A DNA stretch of 64,000 nt from Phytobacter diazotrophicus. Lineage in GTDB: Bacteria; Pseudomonadota; Gammaproteobacteria; Enterobacterales; Enterobacteriaceae. Of this stretch, positions 52,363-63,910 are shown piece after piece; position 1 is the first letter of the stretch, and the number at the start of each line of letters is the position of its first letter. The DNA lies in contig SMDE01000004.1 of the NCBI GenBank assembly GCA_004346725.1, forward strand, positions 331,953 through 395,952, written 5' to 3'. The notes beneath the pieces were generated by a model that saw only the letters and a program-made list of their open reading frames with translations, did not search any database and was not told where the DNA came from. The translations under genes and the position numbers were made by a program.

Positions 52363-52947
52363 TTAGCGCGATAGCGGGTTACAGCCTTCCCGGCGCAGCA
52401 TCTGGCACAGTGCAATCAGCGGCAGGCCAACCAGCGTATTCGGATCGCGACCTTCCAGGCGGTCAAAAAGCGCAATCCCAAGACCTTCACTCTTAAAGCT
52501 TCCCGCACAGTGCAGAGGGTTTTCTTTACGCACGTAGTCTTCTATTTCCTGGGCACTCAGGTGGCGAAAATGCACATCGAAAGGTTCGCACTCGGTTTGT
52601 AAATGACCCGTTGCGGAATTAAACAGCGCCAGCCCGGTATAAAATGTCACAATATTTCCGCTGGCCCGGGTTAATTGCTGACGTGCATTTTCTTCGGTCA
52701 GCGGCTTGCCGGTAATTTCACCTTCCAGCATGCACACTTGATCAGATCCAATAATCAAATGATGGGGAAAGCGTTGGGCCAGCGATTGCGCTTTCTCTTG
52801 CGCCAGTCGCAGCACGAGGTGGCGGGGGGACTCGCCGGGTTGTGGGGTTTCGTCGGTCAGTGGCGCGGCACATTCAAACGCCAGCCCGAGCTTCTCTAAT
52901 AACGCACGACGCCAGGGCGATGTCGATGCAAGAACAATATCTGACAT
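52363..52947 (-). CDS. yceF: Maf-family nucleotide pyrophosphatase YceF
   Basis: 194 aa. Housecleaning hydrolase of 7-methyl-GTP in E. coli. Begins [21 protein letters not shown], the Maf signature with its Ser/Arg phosphate contacts; [11 protein letters not shown] and GGIALFDRL-like [23 protein letters not shown] complete the pocket. Same length as K-12. Divergent from yceD. Confidence 0.95.
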   Translation of the reverse strand: MSDIVLASTSPWRRALLEKLGLAFECAAPLTDETPQPGESPRHLVLRLAQEKAQSLAQRFPHHLIIGSDQVCMLEGEITGKPLTEENARQQLTRASGNIVTFYTGLALFNSATGHLQTECEPFDVHFRHLSAQEIEDYVRKENPLHCAGSFKSEGLGIALFDRLEGRDPNTLVGLPLIALCQMLRREGCNPLSR

Positions 52948-53021
52948 ATTTTTTTCACCAAATATGGCTTAACCATGACAGGCATTTTAAACTGTAGGCC
53001 GCAATGTGTGCGAATTATTGG

Positions 53022-53050
53022 CAAAAGGCAACCTCAGGCTGCCTTTTTCT
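53022..53050. terminator. Hairpin upstream of yceD
   Basis: AAAAGGCAACC and GGCTGCCTTTT-like arms around CTCA form a short stem with a T-run (CTTTTTCTTT) on the plus strand, just before the yceD -35. This 141-bp gap is where the E. coli sRNA SraB was reported (yceF-yceD); I cannot confirm an equivalent. Confidence 0.5.
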
Positions 53051-53079
53051 TTGACTCTATGACGTTACAAAGTTAATAT
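53051..53079 (+). promoter_or_regulatory. yceD-rpmF operon promoter
   Basis: TTGACT (53051-53056), 17 bp, TAATAT (53074-53079): near-consensus sigma-70. The predicted start at 53085-53088 is only one to four bases before the yceD ATG at 53089, implying a (nearly) leaderless message. Confidence 0.8.
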
Positions 53080-53088
53080 GCGCGCCCT

Positions 53089-53610
53089 ATGCAAAAGGTA
53101 AAATTACCCCTGACTCTCGATCCGGTTCGCACGGCTCAGAAACGCCTTGATTATGAGGGCATCTATCTGCCCAATCAGGTTGAGCGTGTCGCCGAATCTG
53201 TAGTCAGTGTGGACAGTGATGTGGAATGCTCCATTTCGTTCGCCATCGACAACCAACGCCTCGCGGTTATAACCGGCGATGCGAAAGTGACGGTGTCCCT
53301 CGAATGCCAGCGTTGCGGCAAGCCGTTTACCCATCAGGTTCACACAACATATTGTTTTAGTCCTGTCCGTTCCGACGAACAGGCTGAAGCACTGCCGGAA
53401 GCGTATGAACCGATTGAGGTTAACGACTTCGGTGAAATCGATCTGCTGGCGATGGTTGAAGATGAAATCATCCTCTCCTTGCCCGTAGTTCCGGTGCATG
53501 ATTCTGAACACTGTGAAGTGTCCGAGGCGGACATGGTCTTTGGTGAATTGCCTGATGAAGCGCAAAAGCCAAACCCATTTGCCGTATTAGCCAGCTTAAA
53601 GCGTAAGTAA
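53089..53610 (+). CDS. yceD: DUF177 protein YceD
   Basis: 173 aa, DUF177, conserved in bacteria next to rpmF and implicated in 23S rRNA accumulation (orthologous to plant chloroplast DUF177A). Features the Cys pair CQRCGKPF near residue 65 and an acidic [20 protein letters not shown]. The start is set by K-12 homology ([12 protein letters not shown]); no Shine-Dalgarno is visible. Followed by rpmF after 51 bp. Confidence 0.95.
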   Translation: MQKVKLPLTLDPVRTAQKRLDYEGIYLPNQVERVAESVVSVDSDVECSISFAIDNQRLAVITGDAKVTVSLECQRCGKPFTHQVHTTYCFSPVRSDEQAEALPEAYEPIEVNDFGEIDLLAMVEDEIILSLPVVPVHDSEHCEVSEADMVFGELPDEAQKPNPFAVLASLKRK

Positions 53611-53649
53611 TAGGTTTTCCCCGCTCAAACGGGGGTAAATCGTAATTAA

Positions 53650-53835
<186 letters not shown>

Positions 53836-53899
53836 TCACGCGCAAGCGTGATCAAACTTAGTGAGGATTTCCCCGTGAAAACGGGGATTTACCGATACC

Positions 53900-54934
53900 T
53901 TGACTCGTCTAACCCTGGCGTTAGATGTCATGGGGGGCGATTTTGGCCCTTCCGTGACAGTGCCTGCAGCTTTGCAGGCACTGAACTCTAATTCGCATCT
54001 TAATCTTCTTTTAGTCGGCGATCCCGACGCTATCACACCATTGCTCGCCAAAGCTGATTTCGAGCAACGCTCGCGCTTGCTTGTTATTCCCGCACAGTCA
54101 GTTATTGCCAGCGATGCGCGCCCCTCGCAAGCTGTCCGCAACAGTCGCGGCAGTTCAATGCGTATGGCGCTGGAGCTTGTAAAAGAAGGTCGTGCCGAGG
54201 CCTGCGTCAGTGCTGGTAATACCGGCGCGCTGATGGGGCTGGCTAAAATGTTGCTCAAACCCATTGAGGGCATTGAGCGTCCCGCGCTGGTGACTGTTTT
54301 ACCGCACCAGCAGAAAGGGAAAACGGTGGTGCTCGATTTAGGCGCCAACGTCGACTGCGATGGCAAGATGCTGGCGCAGTTTGCAGTAATGGGTGCGGTG
54401 ATGGCAGAAGAAGTTTTGGAGATCGCTAACCCCCGCGTGGCGCTTCTGAACATTGGTGAAGAAGAGACCAAAGGCCATGACAACATTCGCGATGCTGCAG
54501 CGATTTTAAAAGCGGTTCCGACGATTAACTATATTGGTTATCTGGAAGCGAACGAATTACTCACCGGTAAAACGGATGTACTGGTTTGTGACGGTTTTAC
54601 GGGAAACGTCACATTAAAAACGATGGAAGGTGTTGTCAGAGTGTTTCTTTCGCTGCTGAAATCTCAGGGTGAAGGGAAAAAACGGTCGTGGTGGCTGATT
54701 TTATTAAAGCGTTGGTTACAAAAAAGCCTGAGCAGGCGATTCAGTCACCTCAACCCCGACCAGTATAATGGCGCCTGTCTGTTAGGATTGCGCGGCACGG
54801 TGATTAAGAGTCATGGTGCTGCCAATCAGCGAGCATTTACCGTCGCGATTGAACAGGCAGTGCAGGCGGTGCAGCGGCAAGTTCCCCGGCGAATTGCCGC
54901 TCGCCTGGAATCTGTGTTACCGGAAAAAGACTGA
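53900..54934 (+). CDS. plsX: Phosphate acyltransferase PlsX
   Basis: 344 aa. Makes acyl-phosphate from acyl-ACP for phospholipid synthesis. TTG start (as in E. coli) giving [17 protein letters not shown]; conserved [12 protein letters not shown] and [17 protein letters not shown]. The C-terminus stops at [10 protein letters not shown], about 12 residues before the K-12 end, and the gap to fabH is only 6 bp, consistent with a small deletion relative to K-12. Confidence 0.95.
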   Translation: MTRLTLALDVMGGDFGPSVTVPAALQALNSNSHLNLLLVGDPDAITPLLAKADFEQRSRLLVIPAQSVIASDARPSQAVRNSRGSSMRMALELVKEGRAEACVSAGNTGALMGLAKMLLKPIEGIERPALVTVLPHQQKGKTVVLDLGANVDCDGKMLAQFAVMGAVMAEEVLEIANPRVALLNIGEEETKGHDNIRDAAAILKAVPTINYIGYLEANELLTGKTDVLVCDGFTGNVTLKTMEGVVRVFLSLLKSQGEGKKRSWWLILLKRWLQKSLSRRFSHLNPDQYNGACLLGLRGTVIKSHGAANQRAFTVAIEQAVQAVQRQVPRRIAARLESVLPEKD

Positions 54935-54940
54935 GCGTAC

Positions 54941-55894
54941 ATGTATACGAAGATTATTGGTACCGGCAGCTATCTGCCTGAACAAGTGCGAACTAACGCC
55001 GACCTGGAAAAAATGGTGGATACGTCTGACGAGTGGATTGTCACCCGCACAGGTATTCGTGAACGCCGTATTGCTGCGCCAGATGAAACCGTCTCCACCA
55101 TGGGGTTTGAAGCTGCAAAGCGCGCTCTGGAGATGGCAGGTATCAGTGCGGATGAGATTGGTCTGATTATTGTCGCTACCACCTCCGCAACGCATGCATT
55201 CCCTAGCGCCGCATGTCAGGTGCAGAACATGTTAGGCGTGAAAGGCTGCCCGGCATTTGATGTTGCTGCTGCCTGCGCGGGTTTCACCTATGCGCTTAGC
55301 ATCGCCGATCAATATGTAAAATCGGGCGCGGTGAAAAATGCGCTGGTGATCGGTTCTGACGTTCTGGCGCGTACCTGCGACCCGGAAGATCGTGGCACCA
55401 TTATTATTTTTGGCGATGGCGCGGGCGCAGTTGTGCTCGGCGCATCCGAAGAGCCGGGTATTATCTCTACGCATCTGCATGCTGACGGTAGTTACGGCGA
55501 ACTGTTAACGCTGCCGAATGCCGATCGTGTGCATCCAGAGAGTCCTATTTTCCTGACAATGGCAGGAAACGAAGTCTTTAAAGTGGCGGTGACTGAGCTT
55601 TCTCGCATCGTCGACGAAACCCTCGAAGCGAATAATTTGCAGCGCAGCGAGCTGAACTGGCTGGTGCCGCATCAGGCAAATCTGCGCATTATCAGCGCGA
55701 CAGCCAAAAAACTGGGCATGTCGCTCGATAACGTGGTGGTGACACTCGATCGTCACGGTAATACTTCTGCGGCGTCTGTCCCTTGTGCGCTGGATGAAGC
55801 GGTTCGCGACGGGCGCATTCAGCGCGGCCAATTGATTCTGCTGGAAGCCTTTGGCGGTGGTTTCACCTGGGGCTCTGCGCTGGTTCGTTTCTAG
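54941..55894 (+). CDS. fabH: 3-oxoacyl-ACP synthase III
   Basis: 317 aa. Initiates fatty acid synthesis by condensing acetyl-CoA with malonyl-ACP. Catalytic triad at canonical positions: Cys112 (AACAGF), His244 (PHQANL) and Asn274 (HGNTSA). Six bp after plsX and 16 bp before fabD, so clearly one operon. Confidence 0.98.
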   Translation: MYTKIIGTGSYLPEQVRTNADLEKMVDTSDEWIVTRTGIRERRIAAPDETVSTMGFEAAKRALEMAGISADEIGLIIVATTSATHAFPSAACQVQNMLGVKGCPAFDVAAACAGFTYALSIADQYVKSGAVKNALVIGSDVLARTCDPEDRGTIIIFGDGAGAVVLGASEEPGIISTHLHADGSYGELLTLPNADRVHPESPIFLTMAGNEVFKVAVTELSRIVDETLEANNLQRSELNWLVPHQANLRIISATAKKLGMSLDNVVVTLDRHGNTSAASVPCALDEAVRDGRIQRGQLILLEAFGGGFTWGSALVRF

Positions 55895-55910
55895 TACTAA
55901 GGATAAAAAC

Positions 55911-56840
55911 ATGACGCAATTTGCATTTGTGTTCCCGGGACAGGGCTCTCAAACCGTGGGTATGTTAGCTGACATGGCAGCAACTCACCCGGTTGTTGAA
56001 GAGACATTCCGTGAAGCCTCTGCGGCACTTGGCTACGATCTGTGGGCACTTGTTCAACAAGGGCCGGCGGAAGAGTTGAATAAAACCTGGCAGACGCAGC
56101 CTGCATTGTTGACGGCTTCCGTTGCCTTATGGCGTGTGTGGCAGCAACAGGGCGGTAAAACCCCTGCGTTGATGGCCGGCCACAGCCTGGGCGAGTACTC
56201 TGCACTGGTCTGTGCAGGTGTTATCCCGTTTGCAGACGCGGTGCGTCTGGTTGAACTGCGCGGTAAATTCATGCAGGAAGCCGTGCCGGAAGGTACTGGT
56301 GCTATGGCGGCAATTATCGGTCTGGATGATGCGTCCATCGCCAAAGCGTGTGAAGAGTCCGCGCAAGGGCAGGTTGTTTCTCCGGTAAACTATAATTCTC
56401 CGGGCCAGGTTGTTATCGCAGGCCACAAAGATGCGGTTGATCGTGCGGGTGCTGCCTGTAAAGCTGCTGGCGCGAAGCGCGCGCTGCCGCTGCCGGTCAG
56501 CGTGCCATCCCACTGTGCGCTGATGAAACCTGCTGCAGAGAAACTGGCGGCGGAATTAGAAAAAATCACGTTCAGCGCTCCGCAGGTTCCGGTTGTAAAC
56601 AACGTTGATGTGAAATGCGAAACGTCGCCGGAAGCAATTCGTCACGCGCTGGTGCGTCAGCTTTACAGCCCGGTGCAATGGACCAAAAGCGTTGAATTTA
56701 TGGCATCACAGGGCGTTGAGCACCTGTATGAAGTTGGCCCAGGTAAAGTGCTTACCGGTCTGACAAAACGTATTGTTGATACCCTGACAGCGTCTGCGCT
56801 TAATGAGCCAGCCGCGCTGTCAGAGGCACTTGCGCAATAA
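55911..56840 (+). CDS. fabD: Malonyl-CoA:ACP transacylase
   Basis: 309 aa. Loads malonyl groups onto ACP. Nucleophile Ser92 in GHSLGEYSAL and His201 in VPSHCALM; oxyanion GQGSQ near residue 11. The start at 55911 matches K-12. fabG follows 12 bp later. Confidence 0.98.
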   Translation: MTQFAFVFPGQGSQTVGMLADMAATHPVVEETFREASAALGYDLWALVQQGPAEELNKTWQTQPALLTASVALWRVWQQQGGKTPALMAGHSLGEYSALVCAGVIPFADAVRLVELRGKFMQEAVPEGTGAMAAIIGLDDASIAKACEESAQGQVVSPVNYNSPGQVVIAGHKDAVDRAGAACKAAGAKRALPLPVSVPSHCALMKPAAEKLAAELEKITFSAPQVPVVNNVDVKCETSPEAIRHALVRQLYSPVQWTKSVEFMASQGVEHLYEVGPGKVLTGLTKRIVDTLTASALNEPAALSEALAQ

Positions 56841-56852
56841 AAGAGGAAAACC

Positions 56853-57587
56853 ATGAGTTTTGAAGGAAAAGTCGCGCTGGTTACCGGCGCGAGCCGTGGC
56901 ATTGGCCGCGCAATCGCGGAAGCCCTTGTTGCTCGTGGCGCGAAGGTTATCGGTACTGCAACCAGCGAAAATGGCGCTCAGGCTATTAGTGATTATTTAG
57001 GTGCCAACGGTAAAGGTCTGATGTTGAATGTGACCGATCCTGCATCTATTGAATCTGTGCTGGAAAACATTCGTGCCGGGTTTGGCGAAGTTGATATCCT
57101 GGTCAATAATGCCGGTATCACTCGCGATAACCTGTTAATGCGCATGAAAGATGACGAGTGGAACGATATTATCGAAACTAACCTGTCATCGGTTTTCCGT
57201 CTGTCAAAAGCGGTGATGCGCGCTATGATGAAAAAGCGTCATGGTCGTATCATCACTATCGGTTCTGTGGTTGGTACCATGGGAAATGCTGGTCAGGCAA
57301 ACTACGCTGCGGCGAAGGCGGGTCTGATTGGTTTCAGTAAATCGCTGGCGCGAGAAGTCGCATCACGCGGGATTACTGTGAACGTTGTTGCTCCGGGCTT
57401 TATTGAAACGGACATGACGCGTGCGCTGACCGAAGATCAGCGTGCGGGTATTCTGGCGCAAGTTCCAGCGGGTCGCCTTGGCGGTGCTCAGGAAATCGCC
57501 AGCGCGGTTGCATTTTTAGCCTCTGACGAAGCAGGTTACATCACTGGTGAGACCCTGCACGTCAACGGCGGAATGTATATGGTTTAA
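56853..57587 (+). CDS. fabG: 3-oxoacyl-ACP reductase
   Basis: 244 aa short-chain dehydrogenase, NADPH-dependent. TGASRGIGRAIA at 11-22, NNAG at 85-88, catalytic Ser138, Tyr151 and Lys155 (YAAAK). Very close to K-12. The 154-bp gap to acpP holds a separate acpP promoter. Confidence 0.98.
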   Translation: MSFEGKVALVTGASRGIGRAIAEALVARGAKVIGTATSENGAQAISDYLGANGKGLMLNVTDPASIESVLENIRAGFGEVDILVNNAGITRDNLLMRMKDDEWNDIIETNLSSVFRLSKAVMRAMMKKRHGRIITIGSVVGTMGNAGQANYAAAKAGLIGFSKSLAREVASRGITVNVVAPGFIETDMTRALTEDQRAGILAQVPAGRLGGAQEIASAVAFLASDEAGYITGETLHVNGGMYMV

Positions 57588-57668
57588 CCACGATTAAAAT
57601 TATTTGCGTTATTAGGGCGAAAGGCCTCAAAATAGCGTAAAATCGTGGTACGAACTGCCGGGATTTAG

Positions 57669-57696
57669 TTGCAAATTTTTCAACATTTTATACACT
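57669..57696 (+). promoter_or_regulatory. acpP promoter
   Basis: TTGCAA (57669-57674) and TACACT (57691-57696) with a 16-bp spacer, in an A/T-rich stretch 45 bp before acpP. Suits the high expression of ACP independent of fabDG. The upstream 57588-57660 shows an inverted repeat-rich stretch but no clear terminator. Confidence 0.6.
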
Positions 57697-57741
57697 ACGA
57701 AAACCATCGCGAAAGCGAGTTTTGATAGGAAATTTAAGAGT

Positions 57742-57978
57742 ATGAGCACTATCGAAGAACGCGTTAAGAAAATTATCGGCGAGCAGCTGGGCGTTAAGCA
57801 GGAAGAAGTTACCAACAATGCTTCCTTCGTTGAAGACCTGGGCGCTGATTCTCTTGACACCGTTGAGCTGGTAATGGCTCTGGAAGAAGAGTTTGATACT
57901 GAGATTCCGGACGAAGAAGCTGAGAAAATCACCACCGTTCAGGCTGCCATTGATTACATCAACGGTCACCAGGCGTAA
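57742..57978 (+). CDS. acpP: Acyl carrier protein
   Basis: 78 aa, acidic. The 4'-phosphopantetheine attachment Ser is residue 37 counting Met1, in [18 protein letters not shown]. Sequence is essentially the invariant enterobacterial ACP. Own promoter upstream, strong terminator downstream. Confidence 0.99.
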
Positions 57979-57990
57979 GTGAACATCTCC

Positions 57991-58019
57991 AGGCGGTCAT
58001 TCGACCGCCTGCGTTTTAT
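57991..58019 (+). terminator. acpP terminator
   Basis: AGGCGGTC and GACCGCCT pair over ATTC, followed by GCGTTTTATCTTTT. Confidence 0.88.
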
Positions 58020-58040
58020 CTTTTATCCCCCTAATCTTAA

Positions 58041-59309
<1,269 letters not shown>

Positions 59310-59338
59310 GCGTAGCGCTGTTTATTACCCCAGCCTGT

Positions 59339-59366
59339 AAAAAGGTCCGCACTGCGGGCCTTTTTT
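59339..59366 (+). terminator. fabF terminator
   Basis: AAAAAGGTCCGC and GCGGGCCTTTTTT form a long stem with one mismatch around ACT, with a T-tract. Confidence 0.9.
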
Positions 59367-59436
59367 ATTCAGTTTTCTCCGCTTGTCCTGCGCAGAGTGT
59401 CCTGCCACACTAATCAGCCACGCATAAGGAGCCTCT

Positions 59437-60252
59437 ATGTTGTTGATTAATGGTTGCGAGCAGACATTTCTTGCCGCAAATGACAGAGCGACTCAGTTTG
59501 GCGACGGCTGTTTCACGACGGCGCGTATCGACAACGGCACTATCAGTCTGTTGGCTGAACATCTGCATCGTCTGAAACTCGCCTGTGACAGGCTCTTTAT
59601 CCCTTTTAACCAGTGGAAAACGCTGGAAGACGAAATGCGTCGTCTCGCCGCGGGAAGGACAAGTGGAGTCCTGAAAGCAATTATCAGCCGGGGCGGTGGT
59701 GGACGTGGTTATAGCGGAGCCGGGTGCCAGAGTCCGACACGTATTCTCAGCGTTTCTGCGTATCCGACGCATTACACTCGCTGGCGAGAAGAGGGGGTTA
59801 CGCTGTCACTCAGCCCGGTACGTCTGGGGCGCAATCCGCATCTTGCCGGCATCAAACATCTCAATCGGCTGGAGCAGGTCCTGATCCGCCGTTATCTTGA
59901 GCAATCTCACGGTGACGAGGCGCTGGTTCTTGACAGTGAAGGGTGGGTTACGGAATGCTGTGCCGCGAATATTTTCTGGCGCAAAGGCCGCGATGTCTTT
60001 ACCCCAAACCTGAGTCAGGCTGGCGTTGATGGCATCATGCGGCAATTTTGTCTGCGCCAACTGGCATCTTCCGACTATCGCGTTGTCGAAATCAATGCGT
60101 CGCCAGATGCACTTAACACTGCTGATGAAGTCATCATCTGTAATGCATTAATGCCCGTGATCCCCGTGCGCGCGTGGGAGGGCATAAGCTGGACTTCCCG
60201 GGAGTTGTACCAATTTTTAGCCCCTCTTTGTGAGCATCCGATATCGTCATGA
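59437..60252 (+). CDS. pabC: Aminodeoxychorismate lyase
   Basis: 271 aa, class IV PLP enzyme that releases pyruvate to give 4-aminobenzoate for folate. PLP Lys140 lies in [25 protein letters not shown] and [16 protein letters not shown] are family signatures. Overlaps mltG by 4 bp (ATGA). Confidence 0.95.
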   Translation: MLLINGCEQTFLAANDRATQFGDGCFTTARIDNGTISLLAEHLHRLKLACDRLFIPFNQWKTLEDEMRRLAAGRTSGVLKAIISRGGGGRGYSGAGCQSPTRILSVSAYPTHYTRWREEGVTLSLSPVRLGRNPHLAGIKHLNRLEQVLIRRYLEQSHGDEALVLDSEGWVTECCAANIFWRKGRDVFTPNLSQAGVDGIMRQFCLRQLASSDYRVVEINASPDALNTADEVIICNALMPVIPVRAWEGISWTSRELYQFLAPLCEHPISS

Positions 60253-61271
60253 AAAAAATGTTGCGCGTTGTACTTCTCCTTCTGCTGGTCCTGGTGATTG
60301 CGGCAGGCGCGGGTATATGGAAAGTTCGCCAGTTGGCCGACAGTAAGCTCCTCATTAAAGAGGAGACTATTTTTACACTGGAAGCAGGAACCGGGCGCGT
60401 TGCGTTGGGTGAACAGCTTTATAGCGAGAAGGTGATTAACCGCCCACGCGTATTCCAGTGGTTGCTGCGCGTGGAGCCTGATCTTTCGCACTTTAAAGCC
60501 GGTACCTATCGGTTTACCCCTACTATGACGGTGCGTGACATGCTCCAGTTGCTGGAAAGCGGCAAAGAGGCGCAGTTCCCACTCCGTCTGGTTGAGGGGA
60601 TGCGGCTAAGTGATTATCTGCAGCAACTGCGTGACGCACCCTATATCAAGCACACCCTGAAAGATGATGAATACGCGACGGTTGCGAAGGCGCTGGATTT
60701 CGAGCATGCGGACTGGGTAGAAGGGTGGTTCTGGCCGGATACCTGGATGTATACCGCAAATACCACGGATATTGCACTTCTCAAGCGTGCGCACCAAAAA
60801 ATGGTGCGGGCAATTGATCAGGCGTGGGAAGGGCGTATGGAGGGGTTACCCTACCAGGATAAAAACCAGATGGTGACGATGGCGTCTATCATCGAGAAAG
60901 AGACGGCGGTGGCCAGCGAGCGCGATAAAGTCGCATCGGTCTTTATTAACCGTTTGCGAATTGGGATGCGACTACAAACGGATCCCACCGTGATTTACGG
61001 GATGGGGGAGCGGTATAATGGTAAGTTGTCACGTGCCGATCTGGAAACGCCAACGCCGTACAATACCTATATCATCAGCGGCCTGCCGCCGGGCCCGATT
61101 GCCACGCCTGGCGAAGCCTCATTGAAAGCCGCGGCGCACCCGGCAAAAACGCCGTATCTCTATTTTGTCGCTGATGGCAAGGGTGGTCACACATTTAACA
61201 CCAATCTCGCGAGCCACAATCGGTCAGTGCAGGACTATTTAAAAGTACTTAAGGAAAAAAATGGGCAGTAA
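60249..61271 (+). CDS. mltG: Endolytic murein transglycosylase MltG
   Basis: 340 aa. Cleaves nascent glycan strands and so limits their length. One N-terminal membrane anchor (about 5-25), then LysM-like and YceG domains with the catalytic Glu218 in [10 protein letters not shown]. Overlaps pabC by 4 bp and tmk by 11 bp, so translation is coupled across the three genes. Confidence 0.97.
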   Translation: MKKMLRVVLLLLLVLVIAAGAGIWKVRQLADSKLLIKEETIFTLEAGTGRVALGEQLYSEKVINRPRVFQWLLRVEPDLSHFKAGTYRFTPTMTVRDMLQLLESGKEAQFPLRLVEGMRLSDYLQQLRDAPYIKHTLKDDEYATVAKALDFEHADWVEGWFWPDTWMYTANTTDIALLKRAHQKMVRAIDQAWEGRMEGLPYQDKNQMVTMASIIEKETAVASERDKVASVFINRLRIGMRLQTDPTVIYGMGERYNGKLSRADLETPTPYNTYIISGLPPGPIATPGEASLKAAAHPAKTPYLYFVADGKGGHTFNTNLASHNRSVQDYLKVLKEKNGQ

Positions 61272-61902
61272 ATACATCGTCATTGAAGGGCTCGAAGGGG
61301 CAGGAAAAACCACCGCGCGTGATGTCGTGGTCGACACGCTACGTCAACTGGGCGTAGAGGAGATGGTTTTCACCCGCGAGCCGGGCGGTACGCAACTGGC
61401 AGAAAAACTGCGCAGCCTGGTACTGGACATTCGTTCTGTTGGCGATGAGACGATTACGGTTAAGGCCGAAGTATTAATGTTTTATGCTGCCCGCGTTCAA
61501 TTGGTGGAGACAGTGATTAAACCGGCACTGGCCAACGGAAGTTGGGTGATTGGCGATCGTCACGACCTCTCTACACAAGCCTATCAGGGCGGTGGACGTG
61601 GCGTTGACCAGACCATGCTGGCAACATTGCGCGACGCGGTGTTGGGTGATTTCCGCCCGGACCTGACGCTTTATCTGGACGTGACGCCCGAAGTCGGACT
61701 CAAGCGCGCCCGTGCTCGCGGTGAGCTGGACCGCATTGAACAGGAATCTCTGGATTTCTTCAACCGCACACGTGCCCGTTATCTTGAACTGGCGGCGGCA
61801 GATGACAGCATTCGCACCATCGACGCCACGCAATCGCTCGAAGACGTGGTGGCGGATATCCGCCAGACTGTCACCGCCTGGGTGCAGGAGCAGGGCGCAT
61901 GA
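61261..61902 (+). CDS. tmk: Thymidylate kinase
   Basis: 213 aa. Phosphorylates dTMP to dTDP. P-loop GLEGAGKTT (residues 9-17), DR(H/Y) motif [17 protein letters not shown], and a lid region [12 protein letters not shown]. Same length as K-12. Overlaps holB by 4 bp. Confidence 0.98.
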   Translation: MGSKYIVIEGLEGAGKTTARDVVVDTLRQLGVEEMVFTREPGGTQLAEKLRSLVLDIRSVGDETITVKAEVLMFYAARVQLVETVIKPALANGSWVIGDRHDLSTQAYQGGGRGVDQTMLATLRDAVLGDFRPDLTLYLDVTPEVGLKRARARGELDRIEQESLDFFNRTRARYLELAAADDSIRTIDATQSLEDVVADIRQTVTAWVQEQGA

Positions 61903-62903
61903 GATGGTACCCGTGGCTGCGAGCGGATTATGAGCAACTGGTCGCCAGTTATCATGCCGGTCGCGGACATCATGCCTTGCTGGTCCACGCGCTACCGGGA
62001 ATGGGTGACGATGCGCTGATCTATGCGCTGAGCCGTTATCTGCTTTGCCAGCATCCGGAAAATGTCAAAAGCTGCGGCCATTGCCGGGGCTGCCAGTTAA
62101 TGCAGGCGGGGACGCATCCGGATTATTACCCGTTAGCACCAGAAAAGGGCAAGACCACGCTCGGGATCGACGCGGTGCGCGAGGTCAGCGAAAAACTGTA
62201 TGAACACGCCCGTCTTGGCGGTGCTAAAGTGGTCTGGATTCAGGACGCCGCGCTTTTAACAGACGCCGCGGCAAATGCCCTGCTTAAAACGCTGGAAGAG
62301 CCGCCGAAAGAGACCTGGTTTTTTATGAGCTGTCGCGAACCGGCGCGCTTACTGGCAACTTTGCGTAGCCGCTGTCGGATGCATCACCTCGCGCCGCCTG
62401 CCGAGAACTATGCCTGCGCCTGGCTTGCTCGCGAGCACAGCGCGTCACAAGAGACTATTGTCAGCGCATTACGCCTGTGTGGCGGCGCACCCGGTGCGGC
62501 CGAGCAACTGCTGCAGGCGGACAACCTCGCACCGCGTCAGGCGCTGTGTCAGTCCCTTGGGCTGATACTCAATAATGGCGACTGGCTTTCGCTACTGGCG
62601 ATATTGAACCACGAACAGGTGGCCGAACGCCTGCACTGGCTGGCGACACTGCTGCTCGATGCCCTCAAGGTTCAGCAGGGCGCAACATTGCTGACGAATA
62701 TGGATGCGATAATGCTGGTGCGCCAGCTTGCCAGCCAGTTTAATGGCGAACGCCTGCAAGCCTGCCTTCACGCGGCGGTTGAATGCCGCGAACAGTTGAT
62801 GACCGTAGTGGGCGTCAACCGTGAATTGTTATTGACCGACCTTTTATTACGCATTGAGCGTTACCTGCAACCCGGCGCTACGTTGCCCGGACAGCATTTC
62901 TAA
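61899..62903 (+). CDS. holB: DNA polymerase III delta prime subunit
   Basis: 334 aa clamp-loader subunit. Zinc-binding Cys cluster ([16 protein letters not shown], about 50-65), AAA+-like domain lacking a functional Walker A, as usual for delta prime, and the SRC-type motif LRSRC. Coupled to tmk; ycfH follows 10 bp later. Confidence 0.97.
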   Translation: MRWYPWLRADYEQLVASYHAGRGHHALLVHALPGMGDDALIYALSRYLLCQHPENVKSCGHCRGCQLMQAGTHPDYYPLAPEKGKTTLGIDAVREVSEKLYEHARLGGAKVVWIQDAALLTDAAANALLKTLEEPPKETWFFMSCREPARLLATLRSRCRMHHLAPPAENYACAWLAREHSASQETIVSALRLCGGAPGAAEQLLQADNLAPRQALCQSLGLILNNGDWLSLLAILNHEQVAERLHWLATLLLDALKVQQGATLLTNMDAIMLVRQLASQFNGERLQACLHAAVECREQLMTVVGVNRELLLTDLLLRIERYLQPGATLPGQHF

Positions 62904-62913
62904 GAGAGAGATT

Positions 62914-63708
62914 ATGTTTTTAGTCGACTCCCATTGCCATCTTGATGGCCTGGATTATCAGTCGTTACATACGGATGTTAATGACGCGCTAGAAAAAGCC
63001 GCGGCCCGCGACGTGAAATTCTTCCTCGCCGTGGCGACGACACTGCCGGGTTACCGCAGTATGCGTGACCTGGTGGGAGAGCGTAGCGATGTGGCTTTTT
63101 CCTGCGGCGTACATCCGCTCAATCAGGATGAAGACTATGCGGTGGAAGATTTACGCCGCATGGCCGCAGAAGAAGGCGTTGTGGCAATGGGTGAAACGGG
63201 TCTGGACTATTATTACACGCCGGAAACCAAAGCCCGCCAGCAAGCGTCGTTTCGTGATCATATCCGTATTGGTCGTGAGCTGAATAAGCCGGTAATTGTT
63301 CACACCCGTGATGCGCGGGCAGATACCCTGGCTATCCTTCGCGAAGAAAAGGTGACGGATTGCGGAGGCGTACTACACTGTTTTACGGAAGACAGGGAAA
63401 CGGCAGGTCAGTTATTAGATCTGGGCTTCTATATCTCGTTTTCCGGGATCGTCACCTTCCGTAACGCGGAGCAACTGCGTGATGCGGCGCGTTACGTTCC
63501 GCTCGATCGTTTGCTGGTGGAGACAGATTCACCTTATCTGGCACCGGTTCCTCATCGCGGTAAAGAAAACCAACCGGCGTATGTCCGGGATGTTGCTGAA
63601 TACATGGCAGTTTTGAAGGGCGTTTCGGTCGATGAACTGGCGCAACAAACCACAGAAAACTTCGCCAGACTGTTCCATATCGATCCGGCCCGCCTGCAAT
63701 CCCTCTGA
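62914..63708 (+). CDS. ycfH: TatD-family metal-dependent hydrolase YcfH
   Basis: 264 aa. TIM-barrel amidohydrolase of the TatD DNase family. Metal ligands: HCH in VDSHCHLDG, Glu in GETGLDYYY, His in VHTRDA and LHCFTE, and the terminal Asp in VETDSPYL. Last gene of the pabC-mltG-tmk-holB-ycfH run; a terminator follows 48 bp later. Substrate not settled. Confidence 0.95.
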   Translation: MFLVDSHCHLDGLDYQSLHTDVNDALEKAAARDVKFFLAVATTLPGYRSMRDLVGERSDVAFSCGVHPLNQDEDYAVEDLRRMAAEEGVVAMGETGLDYYYTPETKARQQASFRDHIRIGRELNKPVIVHTRDARADTLAILREEKVTDCGGVLHCFTEDRETAGQLLDLGFYISFSGIVTFRNAEQLRDAARYVPLDRLLVETDSPYLAPVPHRGKENQPAYVRDVAEYMAVLKGVSVDELAQQTTENFARLFHIDPARLQSL

Positions 63709-63756
63709 ATTTTCAGCTTATTTTAGTGCTCGTAATTAATAAGTAATGAGAGTAAA

Positions 63757-63793
63757 GTTCACCGCCACAAAAGAGGCGGTGAACGCTTTTTTT
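63757..63793 (+). terminator. ycfH operon terminator
   Basis: GTTCACCGCC and GGCGGTGAAC form a perfect 10-bp stem over an 8-nt loop, followed by GCTTTTTTT. Confidence 0.93.
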
Positions 63794-63854
63794 GACACAT
63801 TCGGTAATGGGTTTTGTAAATCTATGAAAGTTTTGCCTCTGGCGCTAACTGAAA

Positions 63855-63910
63855 CGTGATAGCCGTCAAACAAACTTATGCGGATTTATTTTACTCTGTG
63901 TAATAAATAA
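63855..63910 (+). promoter_or_regulatory. ptsG: ptsG promoter with CRP and Mlc sites
   Basis: A CRP-like site CGTGATAGCCGTCAAA lies at 63855-63870, centred about 40 bp before the predicted start (near 63903), as at E. coli ptsG P1. TTTATTTTACTCTGTGTAATAAATAA at 63885-63910 is a near-palindrome over the -10 and start, fitting the Mlc operator. Glucose control is inferred by correspondence with E. coli. Confidence 0.75.
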
